Shown: positions 1-6,210 of the stretch, in pieces | Numbering within the stretch: the stretch's first letter is position 1 | How the letters are laid out: the number at the start of each line of letters is the position of its first letter | NCBI GenBank assembly: GCA_020025295.1 | Contig: JAHHSJ010000044.1 | Coordinates: 1-16,478 of the forward strand | DNA length: 16,478 bases | Reading direction: 5' to 3' | DNA from: Oscillospiraceae bacterium | GTDB taxonomy: Bacteria; Bacillota; Clostridia; Oscillospirales; Oscillospiraceae | The notes under the pieces: model-generated | The model's input: only the letters and a program-made list of their open reading frames with translations | The model's database searches: none | What the model was told of the DNA's origin: nothing | Position numbers and translations under genes: made by a program

Positions 1-19
1 AAAACCGCCGAGATACGAC

Positions 20-55
20 AAAAAGCGGCAGGTGTCTTTTGACACCTGCCGCTTT
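20..55 (-). terminator. Rho-independent terminator of prmA
   Basis: A perfect 15-bp inverted repeat (22-36 with 41-55, 4-nt loop) lies just past the prmA stop codon. Read on the minus strand it is followed by a run of five T (the A-run at 20-24), as expected for an intrinsic terminator of the leftward transcript. On the plus strand there is only a short T-run, so it may be weakly bidirectional. Confidence 0.85.
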
Positions 56-63
56 CGCATATA

Positions 64-1035
64 TTAGGCTCGTTTTGCCGCAAAGGACACCCAGCCCTCC
101 CGGTCTTCCCGACGGAAGATGGCAAAGCCGTTTTTCTCGAGTGCAGCCTTCACATCCTCCGCCCGGTGCTCGATGATACCGGAGCAAAGGAACACGCCGT
201 CAGGGGCGAGGAAATCCCCCACATAGGCGCTGAGGGGAATAATCACATCCGCAATGATGTTGGCCAGCACCAGAGGATACTTGCCCTCCAACGCCTTAGC
301 AAGCGCCTCATCGCCGGTCACATCGCCGCAGTAGACCTGCAAGCGATCCTCCACCCCGTTGAATCCGGCATTTTCTGCCGCCACAGACACCGCCTTGGGG
401 TCAATGTCGCAGCCCTTAGCCTCACTGGCGCCCAGCACCAGAGCGGCAATCGCCAGAATACCGCTGCCGCAGCCCAGATCCAGCACCGGCTGACCGGGCA
501 CCACATACTGTTCCAGTCCCTCCAGACACAGCCGGGTGGTGCCGTGGCTTCCGGTACCGAAGATCAGGCCGGGATTCAGGTACACCGGTACTCTGCCCTC
601 CGGCAGCGCCTTGCCCCGTTCCCATTCCGGCACCACATAGAGCTTTTCGCCCACCGGGAAGGCCTCGTAATACTTCTGCCAGTTGTGGGCCCAGTCCTCC
701 TCCCGGAGAGACTTGGTTTCCACCTCCAGCGAGCCGCAGTCGGCGTCGGTGCGGCTGCGGAACAGCTCCATACCGCCCTTCAGCTCCGCCAGACGGGCGT
801 GACCGTCCTCATCGTCGGTGAGGTAGCACTTGACCCGGTTCATGCCGGCTCGGGATGCCTTCAAATCCTCATCCACCTCGTCCCAGCAGTCCCGGTTCTC
901 GTCGGCGAACAGGTCGAAGTCCGCCTCTTCCTCCACCAAAAGGCCGCCGATGCCCAGTGCGGTGAGATAGGCGCACACCGGCTCAATGCCCTGCGCCGTG
1001 GTATTTATCGTCACTTCCAGCCAAATCTGATCCAT
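64..1035 (-). CDS. prmA: Ribosomal protein L11 methyltransferase
   Basis: PrmA is a cytoplasmic SAM-dependent enzyme that trimethylates ribosomal protein L11. The 323-residue product has the family layout: an N-terminal substrate-recognition domain, the conserved DWAHNWQKYY block (about 114-123), the PrmA signature FGTGSHGTT (159-167), the SAM-binding glycine loop DLGCGSG (186-192), an acidic residue after strand 2 in GCDIDP, and the catalytic-face motif LANIIADV (257-264). The length is close to that of Gram-positive PrmA proteins. The ATG at 1035 is preceded by AGGAGG (complement of 1044-1049) at 8 nt, so this start is well supported. It is transcribed divergently from tadA and followed directly by its own terminator, so it is probably monocistronic. 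Nothing looks broken. Confidence 0.96.
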   Translation of the reverse strand: MDQIWLEVTINTTAQGIEPVCAYLTALGIGGLLVEEEADFDLFADENRDCWDEVDEDLKASRAGMNRVKCYLTDDEDGHARLAELKGGMELFRSRTDADCGSLEVETKSLREEDWAHNWQKYYEAFPVGEKLYVVPEWERGKALPEGRVPVYLNPGLIFGTGSHGTTRLCLEGLEQYVVPGQPVLDLGCGSGILAIAALVLGASEAKGCDIDPKAVSVAAENAGFNGVEDRLQVYCGDVTGDEALAKALEGKYPLVLANIIADVIIPLSAYVGDFLAPDGVFLCSGIIEHRAEDVKAALEKNGFAIFRREDREGWVSFAAKRA

Positions 1036-1065
1036 GAAAGAAACCTCCTGTGCATACTTGTTCCC

Positions 1066-1094
1066 ATTTTACCCTATCTCGCCGCCCCTGACAA
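1066..1094 (-). promoter_or_regulatory. Sigma-A promoter of prmA
   Basis: On the minus strand TTGTCA (1094-1089) and TAAAAT (1071-1066) are separated by exactly 17 bp, a near-consensus vegetative promoter. The predicted start of transcription is about 20 bp upstream of the ribosome binding site. It sits back-to-back with the tadA promoter, with the two -35 boxes 6 bp apart. Confidence 0.75.
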
Positions 1095-1100
1095 CCCCAC

Positions 1101-1129
1101 TTGCCACCCCGGCGCAAGTCTGATACACT
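1101..1129 (+). promoter_or_regulatory. Extended -10 promoter of tadA
   Basis: TTGCCA (1101-1106), a 17-bp spacer and TACACT (1124-1129), with TGA immediately before the -10 (extended -10 element). Transcription would begin near 1136, leaving a very short leader before the tadA ATG at 1153. Confidence 0.7.
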
Positions 1130-1152
1130 GGGGTGGAAAAGGAAGTGATTGC

Positions 1153-1608
1153 ATGGATTGGGAAACCGGAATGAGAGAGGCCATTGCCTTGGGCAAAACC
1201 GCCGCAGCGTTGGGCGAGATTCCCGTGGGGGCGGTCATTGTCAAGGACGGCACCGTCGTCGGCCGGGGCTACAATCGTCGAGAAACCGACCACGACGCCA
1301 CCGGACACGCAGAAATGATGGCGATTCGGGACGCCTGCCGCACCCTCGGCGCTTGGCGTCTGAGCGGCTGCACCCTCTTTGTCACGCTGGAGCCCTGCCC
1401 CATGTGTACCGGAGCCATTCTCCAAAGCCGCATTTCCCGGGTGGTGTTCGGCGCTTTCGATGAAAAGGCAGGCTGCTGCGGCAGCCGGATGAACCTCACC
1501 GCCGGGGATTTGGAAGGCTCTGTGGAGGTTTACGGCGGCGTTTTGGAGGAAGCATGTGGAAATCTGCTGAATGATTTCTTTCATTCTCTGAGAAAAAGCG
1601 AAAAATAA
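1153..1608 (+). CDS. tadA: tRNA-specific adenosine deaminase
   Basis: TadA deaminates A34 to inosine in tRNA-Arg(ACG), which allows decoding of CGC and CGA codons. The 151-residue product has the complete cytidine/deoxycytidylate deaminase zinc site: H52-A-E54 (zinc ligand and proton shuttle) and P81-C82-P83-M84-C85 (two Cys ligands). GEIPVGAVIV near the N terminus and the NLLNDFF-type C-terminal helix are typical of TadA. The reading frame stays open far upstream (to about 166), but that part overlaps prmA antisense. The ATG at 1153 is chosen because AAGGAAG lies 7 nt upstream and the protein then begins where TadA proteins normally begin. Length is normal for the family. Confidence 0.95.
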   Translation: MDWETGMREAIALGKTAAALGEIPVGAVIVKDGTVVGRGYNRRETDHDATGHAEMMAIRDACRTLGAWRLSGCTLFVTLEPCPMCTGAILQSRISRVVFGAFDEKAGCCGSRMNLTAGDLEGSVEVYGGVLEEACGNLLNDFFHSLRKSEK

Positions 1609-1615
1609 GCAGGAT

Positions 1616-1866
1616 TTCATTCTTTTGTAACAATATCGTGTGAACTTTCGTAATATTCCCTTGGTATTATAATCCTGCAACAAAAAGCTTTTTCATTTTC
1701 TTTCCTAATGAGATTCGGGGTGAGTACGGAGTGGTGACCGTGTTCAGCCCGATTTCTCATTTTTGGGAAATTTTTCTCATTTCATACTTTTGTAATATTT
1801 TCTTGTGAATTTTCGTAATATTCCCTTGGTATTATACAAACATCGAAAGCAAGCTTTTTCATTTTC
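1616..1866 (+). repeat. Tandem duplicated promoter/leader sequence
   Basis: Two direct copies of an approximately 85-bp sequence, 1616-1700 and 1781-1866, lie 165 bp apart in the tadA-HAD gap. They match nearly base for base, including a TTCGTAATATTCCC block, TTGGTATTATA and AGCTTTTTCATTTTC. Each copy has an extended -10 element TGG-TATTAT (TATTAT at 1665-1670 and 1830-1835). The segment TAATA-N9-TATTA around it is an inverted repeat that could be an operator, or a short hairpin in RNA. No convincing -35 box is seen 17 bp upstream. The downstream parts of the two modules differ in sequence but both hold a hairpin with the same loop. Confidence 0.8.
1677..1765 (+). ncRNA. Candidate small RNA 1 (GTGGTG-loop hairpin)
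   Basis: Predicted from the sequence only. Transcription from the repeated extended -10 at 1665-1670 would start near 1677. The RNA would carry the leader AGCTTTTTCATTTTC and then a long imperfect hairpin at 1708-1760: an outer 6 bp, a small T-rich internal loop, TCGGG with CCCGA, TGA with TCA, and ACGG with CCGT closing the apical loop AGTGGTGA. T5 follows the stem at 1760-1764, so the hairpin could double as a terminator. I recognise no named RNA family, and no open reading frame with a good ribosome binding site is present. The exact ends are inferred. Confidence 0.5.
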
Positions 1867-1954
1867 ATCCTTTTGGAAGTTTGAGGTACAACCGGGTGGT
1901 GTCCGGATGTACCTCCTTTCCATTTTATGGCCGGATTTTGTCCGGCCTTTTTTT
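1842..1954 (+). ncRNA. Candidate small RNA 2 (GTGGTG-loop hairpin)
   Basis: Second module of the tandem pair. It has the same upstream -10 region and the same AGCTTTTTCATTTTC leader. A hairpin follows at 1883-1915: 8 perfect outer pairs (GAGGTACA with TGTACCTC), one A-A mismatch, 4 inner GC pairs and a GTGGTGT loop. Its 3' arm runs into ACCTCCTTTC (1911-1920), which is identical to the 3' tail of 16S rRNA that reads Shine-Dalgarno sequences. It ends at an intrinsic terminator. The two hairpins differ in stem sequence but keep the loop and inner GC clamp, which suggests selection on structure. The function is unknown, and a cis-acting leader for the HAD gene is less likely because of the terminator and the separate promoter behind it. 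Confidence 0.55.
1929..1954 (+). terminator. Intrinsic terminator of small RNA 2
   Basis: GGCCGGA (1929-1935) pairs perfectly with TCCGGCC (1941-1947) around a 5-nt loop, followed by seven T (1948-1954). It separates the small-RNA locus from the HAD phosphatase gene. Confidence 0.88.
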
Positions 1955-1974
1955 CTGTCCGGTTCGACGCTAAG

Positions 1975-2003
1975 TTGCTTTTCCTGCCGGGGGTGTGTAT
2001 AGT
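1975..2003 (+). promoter_or_regulatory. Promoter of the HAD phosphatase gene
   Basis: TTGCTT (1975-1980), a 17-bp spacer and TATAGT (1998-2003). Expected transcription start is near 2010, about 30 bp before the gene. Confidence 0.65.
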
Positions 2004-2040
2004 ATAGGAGTGAGATTTCGATTCCCGTTAGGAGAACACT

Positions 2041-2688
2041 ATGTACAACACCATCTTTTTCGATCTGGACGGCACCCTCACTGACCCTGCCGAGGGTATC
2101 ACCGGCGCCGTCGCCCACTCCCTCCGGGAAATGGGGTTGGAGCCCGGTGACCGGAAGGCGCTGGTTTCCTTCATCGGCCCTCCCCTGTTTGATTCCTACG
2201 CCCAAACCTACGGCTTCAATGAGGAGCAGACCCGGCAGGCGGTGACTTACTTCCGGGACTACTTCCAGCGGCAGGGCATCTTTGAAAACCGGGTGTTTGA
2301 TGGCATCCCGGAGCTGCTGGAGAACCTCCATCGCTCCGGCAAGACCATCGTGCTGGCCTCCTCCAAGCCGGAGGTTTTTTGCCGTCAGATTCTGGAGCAT
2401 TTTGGCTTGCTTCGCTGGTTTGACTTCGTCGCCGGCGCTACCTTCGACGAAAGCCGGGTGGAAAAGGCGGATGTGCTCCGCTATGCCCTCGATTCCCTGC
2501 ACCTTACGCCCGACCACAGCATGGTCATGGTGGGTGACCGCAAGCACGATGCGGACGGCGCCCGTCAGGTGGGGCTGGACTGCATCGGGGTGCTCTACGG
2601 CTACGGCTTAGAGGAAGAACTGGAGCAAGCCGGCTGCGCCCACATCGCTCCCACGGTGGAGGCGCTCAAGCAGCTGCTGCTTTCCTGA
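2041..2688 (+). CDS. HAD-family phosphatase (phosphoglycolate phosphatase-like)
   Basis: The 215-residue product is a haloacid dehalogenase-superfamily hydrolase with an inserted helical cap (type C1), as in phosphoglycolate phosphatases and PpaX-like enzymes. All four catalytic motifs are visible: motif I F-D8-L-D10-G-T-L-T (nucleophile and general acid), motif II A-S107-S108-K (phosphate binding), motif III K142, and motif IV GDRKHDADG with D166 and D170 for magnesium. The cap spans about residues 16-85. RBS AGGAGA stands just before the ATG. The substrate cannot be told from sequence: phosphoglycolate, pyrophosphate, a nucleotide or a sugar phosphate are all possible. It has its own promoter, and dnaD behind it probably has another. 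Confidence 0.88.
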   Translation: MYNTIFFDLDGTLTDPAEGITGAVAHSLREMGLEPGDRKALVSFIGPPLFDSYAQTYGFNEEQTRQAVTYFRDYFQRQGIFENRVFDGIPELLENLHRSGKTIVLASSKPEVFCRQILEHFGLLRWFDFVAGATFDESRVEKADVLRYALDSLHLTPDHSMVMVGDRKHDADGARQVGLDCIGVLYGYGLEEELEQAGCAHIAPTVEALKQLLLS

Positions 2689-2694
2689 TTTTTG

Positions 2695-2723
2695 TTTACC
2701 CCGGGCGGGAAATGGTGTAAACT
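2695..2723 (+). promoter_or_regulatory. Probable promoter of the dnaD-like gene
   Basis: TTTACC (2695-2700), a 17-bp spacer and TAAACT (2718-2723) lie in the short gap after the HAD gene. Both boxes are degenerate but correctly spaced, and the leader would be about 25 nt. Confidence 0.5.
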
Positions 2724-2754
2724 ATTCTTACTTACGAAAAAAGGAGACCCGTAT

Positions 2755-3723
2755 ATGGCTCGCATCCCCATGAAAAGTGAACCCATTGCCCTGCTGGCGG
2801 AAACAGCCGATCTGCTGATCTCCCGTGGCAGCGGTGACGCTGCCCTGCTCTACCTCTACCTGCTGCGCAAGCACGGCGAGTATGACCCCACCACGGCAAA
2901 AACCGACCTCAAGTGGACTTCCGCTCAGGTGATGAGCGCCTTTGCCCACCTGCGGGAGCTGGGTCTGGTGGAGGACCCCACCCCGGAGGAACGGAAAACC
3001 GCCCCTCAGGCGGAGGACTGCCCCCACTACACCTCGGAGGACATCTCTTCGGAGCTGGCCGCCGACGGCTCGGACTTCAAGGCGCTGCTCAACGAGATGG
3101 AGCATCTGCTGGGCAAGACCTTCTCCGCCACGGATCTGCGTATTTTACTTGAACTTTACGACCATCTGGCTCTGCCGGCTGAGGTGCTGATGGAGCTGAC
3201 CGCCTTCCTGATTGAAGAGACCGAAGCCAAGTACGGCCCCGGCCGCCGTCCCCGTATGGGTGAAATCAAGGCCGCCGCCTACCGCTGGAAGAAAAACGGC
3301 ATCGACACCCTCGAAGACGCCGACAGCTACATCAAGAAGCAGAACTACTTCAAAAGCCGGGAGGGTGAGCTGCTCCAGTGCGTGGGCATCACCAACCGCA
3401 GCGCCATCGAGGGCGAGCGGCGCTTCCTCCACCAGTGGACGGAGTGGGGCTTCGGCCCGGACGCCGTGCGGATGGCGTATGAGCGGACGCTGCTCCGGGT
3501 GGGCAGCATGAAATGGCCCTACTGCAACGGCATTCTCCGCCGCTGGAACGACAAAAACGCCCACACCCCGGAGGAAATTCAGGCTCTGGAAAAGGGCAGC
3601 AAGCATTCGGTGCTGAACAATCAGCCTTCCAAACCCGGCTCCCCCCAGTCGGTTCAGGTCCCCTCCAACGCCCGGCAGAATGCGGAATGGATGCAGCGTA
3701 TGCTGGAGAGTGAGGACAACTAA
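2755..3723 (+). CDS. DnaD-like primosome protein with two DnaB2-type domains
   Basis: DnaD/DnaB proteins of Firmicutes remodel DNA and help load the replicative helicase at the origin and at restarted forks. This 322-residue protein has an N-terminal winged-helix-like segment (about 15-75) and then two copies of the DnaD C-terminal (DnaB2, PF07261-type) fold: about 107-192, ending in MGEIKAAAYRWKKNGI, and about 195-265, ending in WPYCNGILRRWNDK. Both end in the family's Y-x3-I-x2-W-like signature. The tail (about 280-322) is polar and probably disordered. Start ATG 2755 is preceded by AAGGAGA at a good distance; upstream in-frame starts lack one. It lies 24 bp before the helicase-loader gene, a functional partner, so the two are almost surely an operon. 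Confidence 0.85.
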   Translation: MARIPMKSEPIALLAETADLLISRGSGDAALLYLYLLRKHGEYDPTTAKTDLKWTSAQVMSAFAHLRELGLVEDPTPEERKTAPQAEDCPHYTSEDISSELAADGSDFKALLNEMEHLLGKTFSATDLRILLELYDHLALPAEVLMELTAFLIEETEAKYGPGRRPRMGEIKAAAYRWKKNGIDTLEDADSYIKKQNYFKSREGELLQCVGITNRSAIEGERRFLHQWTEWGFGPDAVRMAYERTLLRVGSMKWPYCNGILRRWNDKNAHTPEEIQALEKGSKHSVLNNQPSKPGSPQSVQVPSNARQNAEWMQRMLESEDN

Positions 3724-3747
3724 CACCCCGTCAAAGGAGGATGCTCC

Positions 3748-4740
3748 ATGGCATATACATCAGAAGTCATCAAACGGGCCACCGCCCAGCTGGAACACAA
3801 GCGCTCCGCCCATCAGATGGAGCAGCGCATCCTGCGCCGTCAGCTCTATGAGGAAATCCCTCAGCTCAGCGACATCGACCGCCAGCTTCGGGCCGGTATG
3901 CTCTCTTTGGCTGCCGCCGCCTTCAATTTCGGCACCGATCCTGCCAAGCGTGTGGACGAGCTGCGCAAGCAGAATCAGGACTTGCAGCAGCAGCGCCGCC
4001 AGCTGCTCATCGACGCCGGGCATGACCCGGAATGTCTGGACGACAAGCCCATGTGTCCCGACTGCGAGGATCGGGGCTGGATCGGCGCCAGCATGTGCCA
4101 CTGTCTCCGGGAGCTGTGCGCCGCAGAGCAGATCGCCAGCCTGTCCTCTATGCTGGACTTGGGCGAGCAGAGCTTTGAAACCTTTTCGCTGGACTGGTAC
4201 TCCACTGAGTACGACGGCGAGCTGGGGATGTCTCCCCGGGAGAATATGGCTCTGGTGGAGCGCATCTGCCAGAACTACGCCCAGAAATTTGGCAAATTCA
4301 TGGTGCAGAACCTGTTCCTCACCGGTCAGCCCGGTCTGGGCAAGACCTTCCTCTCCGCCTGCATCGCCCGGGTGGTGAGTGAAAAGGGGTTCAGCGTGGT
4401 CTATGACACCGCCGTGAATATCTTTACCCACTTTGAGGACGACAAATTCGGCCGGGGCGACGATGCCGCAGCCGCCGTGCAGCGGTATCTCACCTGTGAC
4501 CTGCTGATTCTGGACGATCTGGGCAGTGAGTTGTCCAGCCAGATGACCCAGTCCTCCCTGTACACCCTCATCAACACCCGTCTGATGGGCGATAAGCACA
4601 CGGTGATCTCCTCCAACCTCTCCATGGAGGACATTCGCCGCCGGTATCAGCCCATGATTGCCTCCCGTCTGGAAGGCGAGTACCGGGAGCTGACCTTTGT
4701 GGGTCAGGATATTCGGGTGCTGCGGAAAAACCGGAGATAA
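3748..4740 (+). CDS. Helicase loader ATPase, DnaI/DnaC-like
   Basis: The 330-residue product is an AAA+ ATPase of the DnaC/DnaI/IstB group. Residues about 1-100 are alpha-helical and charged, as expected for a helicase-binding region. A Cys cluster C103-x2-C106 ... C117-H118-C119 looks like the zinc-binding element of DnaI. The ATPase core has Walker A GQPGLGKT (193-200), Walker B LLILDDLG (252-259), sensor-1 ISSN (287-290) and an arginine-finger region ASRLEG (305-310). IstB transposition helpers share the core, but no transposase is nearby and the dnaD-like gene directly upstream argues for a replicative loader. The ribosome binding site AAAGGAGG is very strong. The gene ends 16 bp before a strong terminator. 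Confidence 0.9.
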   Translation: MAYTSEVIKRATAQLEHKRSAHQMEQRILRRQLYEEIPQLSDIDRQLRAGMLSLAAAAFNFGTDPAKRVDELRKQNQDLQQQRRQLLIDAGHDPECLDDKPMCPDCEDRGWIGASMCHCLRELCAAEQIASLSSMLDLGEQSFETFSLDWYSTEYDGELGMSPRENMALVERICQNYAQKFGKFMVQNLFLTGQPGLGKTFLSACIARVVSEKGFSVVYDTAVNIFTHFEDDKFGRGDDAAAAVQRYLTCDLLILDDLGSELSSQMTQSSLYTLINTRLMGDKHTVISSNLSMEDIRRRYQPMIASRLEGEYRELTFVGQDIRVLRKNRR

Positions 4741-4756
4741 AACAGAAGAAACTTGC

Positions 4757-4794
4757 AAACCGAGGATGGTTCATGGAACCATCCTCGGTTTTTT
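4757..4794 (+). terminator. Terminator of the dnaD-helicase loader operon
   Basis: A perfect 16-bp stem (4757-4772 with 4776-4791, 3-nt loop) whose 3' side runs into a T-tract through 4794, then more T after one G. It closes the replication-protein operon. Confidence 0.93.
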
Positions 4795-4799
4795 GTTTT

Positions 4800-5144
4800 T
4801 TATCCACACCGATTCGCCCCTTGCTGTGGACGGGGTGAAAAAGGCGGTCATTCTCCCCGTTTTTCCGTTGAAGGCCCCCAGTTTGTGCCCCCGTCCTGTG
4901 GGTCGTTTCCGTAAAACCCGCCGGAACCGGGGAAATCCAAAAACTTTTCCACAGCGTAACCGGAAAACTACAAAAGATGCTTCGGTCGCTGCGCTCCTCA
5001 GCATGACAACCCCACGGCACGACGGGAGCAGGGCGTATCCTCGTTTCTCCGTGGTTTCACTTTTTAAATTTACATAATCTGAAAATTACAACTTTTTCCC
5101 GTTATTTTTCTGTTACATCACGGAAACTACCGTATTTTTTCGTA
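4800..5144. other. Noncoding region with DnaA-box matches and an AT-rich tract
   Basis: No credible gene lies between the terminator and noc. The region holds TTATCCACA (4800-4808), a perfect DnaA box, and TTTTCCACA (4945-4953), which fits the relaxed TTWTNCACA consensus, both on the plus strand. A dispersed repeat follows at 4975-5009, and a clearly AT-rich tract at about 5055-5140 has several A/T runs that could melt easily. Together with noc, soj and spo0J next door this resembles pieces of a replication-origin region. Only two boxes are convincing and no dnaA gene is in view, so this may be a DnaA-titration or DnaA-regulated site rather than oriC. Confidence 0.4.
4975..5009 (-). repeat. 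Dispersed intergenic repeat, copy A
   Basis: Read on the minus strand this is GTCATGCTGAGG followed by AGCGCAGCGACCGAAGCATC, a variant with short insertions of the repeat at 13111-13136. Such TCATCCTGAGCGCAGCGAAG elements occur between genes in many bacteria. The function is unknown. Confidence 0.65.
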
Positions 5145-5173
5145 TTGCCCGACGGTTTTCCCTAAACTTTAAT
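5145..5173 (+). promoter_or_regulatory. Possible promoter of noc
   Basis: TTGCCC (5145-5150), a 17-bp spacer and TTTAAT (5168-5173), about 40 bp before the noc start. The -10 is weak and the whole area is AT-rich, so other choices are possible. Confidence 0.4.
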
Positions 5174-5214
5174 TTCCATTTTCTGGTAATTTTATAGAGA
5201 AAGAGGTGATGCGT

Positions 5215-6042
5215 ATGACCGCAAAAAAACGCAGCGGCCTATTTGACAGCCAGCGAGTGCTGTATCTTCCGGTGGAGTACATCGTCCCCAACCCGAACCA
5301 GCCCCGCACCCACTTCGTCCGTCAGGGCTTGGAGGAGCTTGCCGACTCCATCGCCCAGCACGGCATCCTGCAGCCCCTCTCGGTTCGGGAGCTGCGGGGA
5401 CGGTATCAGCTCATTTCCGGTGAGCGCCGCCTCCGGGCGGCTCGCATGGCAGGGCTCACCGCTGTCCCCTGCATCGTAGTAGATGTCAACGATACCGAGT
5501 CCGCCCTTCTGGCGCTGGTGGAAAACCTCCAGCGTCGGGATCTGGACTTTCTGGAGGAAGCCCAAGCTCTGCGGCGACTGATTTTGCAGCATGGACTGAG
5601 TCAGGAAGAAGCCGCCCGTAAGGTGGGCAAAAGCCAAAGTGCCGTAGCCAACAAGCTGCGATTGCTGAAGCTGTCCCCGGAGGTACTGGATACCGTAAAG
5701 CGAGCTGGGCTGAGTGAACGCCACGCCCGGAGCCTGCTGCGGCTGCCGGAGGAAATGCGCTTGGATGCCGCCAAAGCCATGGCAGAGCAGCAGCTCACCG
5801 TAGCCAAGGCGGAAGCCTATGTGGACAAGCTGCTCTCTCCCCCGCCGGAACCGCCCAAAAAGAAATCCCCGGTCTATCACATTCGAGATGTCCGCTTTTT
5901 TCTCAACACCATTGACCGTTCCGTGCGGCTGATGCAGTCCGCCGGCGTGGCCGCCACCACGGAACAGGTGCGGAGCAACGGAATGCTTAATCTCACCGTC
6001 CGCATCCCCGTGGAGGACTCTACCCCCCAAACGACCCGCTAA
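5215..6042 (+). CDS. noc: Nucleoid occlusion protein Noc
   Basis: Noc is a ParB-family CTPase clamp that loads at NBS sites and keeps the division machinery away from the nucleoid. The 275-residue product has the ParB N-terminal CTP-binding domain (PNPNQPR 25-31, GERR 69-72, ENLQR 103-107) and a central HTH domain. Its C-terminal segment (RDVRFFLNTIDRSVRLMQ...LTVRIP) resembles the C terminus of B. subtilis Noc, not Spo0J. At the four positions known to decide parS versus NBS binding it has Q141, K147, K152 and R169, the Noc set. RBS AAGAGGTGAT places the start at ATG 5215 (5206 GTG and 5209 ATG sit inside it). The N terminus is short, and the membrane-binding amphipathic helix of Bacillus Noc is not obvious. 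A consensus NBS lies at 13342. Confidence 0.9.
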   Translation: MTAKKRSGLFDSQRVLYLPVEYIVPNPNQPRTHFVRQGLEELADSIAQHGILQPLSVRELRGRYQLISGERRLRAARMAGLTAVPCIVVDVNDTESALLALVENLQRRDLDFLEEAQALRRLILQHGLSQEEAARKVGKSQSAVANKLRLLKLSPEVLDTVKRAGLSERHARSLLRLPEEMRLDAAKAMAEQQLTVAKAEAYVDKLLSPPPEPPKKKSPVYHIRDVRFFLNTIDRSVRLMQSAGVAATTEQVRSNGMLNLTVRIPVEDSTPQTTR

Positions 6043-6102
6043 TTCTTCCCTGTCCTTCCGCCTTGTTGTCCTTTTGCCGAATTTTTGCCAATTTTGTCGC
6101 AC

Positions 6103-6142
6103 AAAAGCAGGGATTGTTTCACGTGAAACAATCCCTGCTTTT
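6103..6142. terminator. 40-bp perfect palindrome, terminator-like, enclosing parS
   Basis: Every base from 6103 to 6142 is part of one uninterrupted palindrome. Its centre is a parS, its arms add AGCAGGGAT and complement, and it is bordered by AAAA and TTTT. Located 60 bp after noc and 4 bp before the soj -35 box, it has the form of a bidirectional intrinsic terminator, although a stem with no loop bases will need to open a few pairs to form a hairpin. Confidence 0.7.
6115..6130. promoter_or_regulatory. parS site 1
   Basis: TGTTTCACGTGAAACA is a perfect match to the bacterial parS consensus bound by ParB/Spo0J. It lies directly upstream of the soj promoter, so ParB clamps loading here could also affect soj transcription. 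Confidence 0.96.
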
Positions 6143-6145
6143 CCC

Positions 6146-6174
6146 TTGCAATCAGATGCAAATTATTCTATAAT
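6146..6174 (+). promoter_or_regulatory. Strong promoter of soj-spo0J
   Basis: TTGCAA (6146-6151), a 17-bp spacer and the consensus TATAAT (6169-6174), immediately downstream of the parS palindrome. It probably drives soj, spo0J and serS, since no clear promoter is seen in the gaps that follow. Confidence 0.85.
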
Positions 6175-6210
6175 ATAATCTGTATCGGTATCAATACAGG
6201 AGGAAAAACC

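Noticed and set aside
166..1152. Long plus-strand open frame leading into tadA (480 codons in total)
   Set aside because: It is antisense to the well-supported prmA, its translation resembles no protein, and tadA has a good RBS and family-typical start at 1153.
1431..1446. NBS-like ATTTCCCGGGTGGT inside tadA
   Set aside because: Only the left half and centre match the consensus. It encodes conserved TadA residues, so chance is the simpler explanation.
1805..2002. 65-codon open frame across small RNA 2
   Set aside because: No RBS is seen, it runs through a terminator, and the composition is that of noncoding DNA.
3748..4740. IstB transposition helper as the identity of the AAA+ gene
   Set aside because: No IstA-type transposase or terminal inverted repeats are nearby, and the dnaD-like gene is directly upstream.
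4923..4936. Half NBS (GGGAAAT) upstream of noc
   Set aside because: The left half does not match, so it is too weak to call as a Noc autoregulation site.
4697..5077. 126-codon open frame across the terminator and repeat before noc
   Set aside because: It starts inside the helicase-loader gene in another frame and reads through a strong terminator, with no RBS or recognisable protein.
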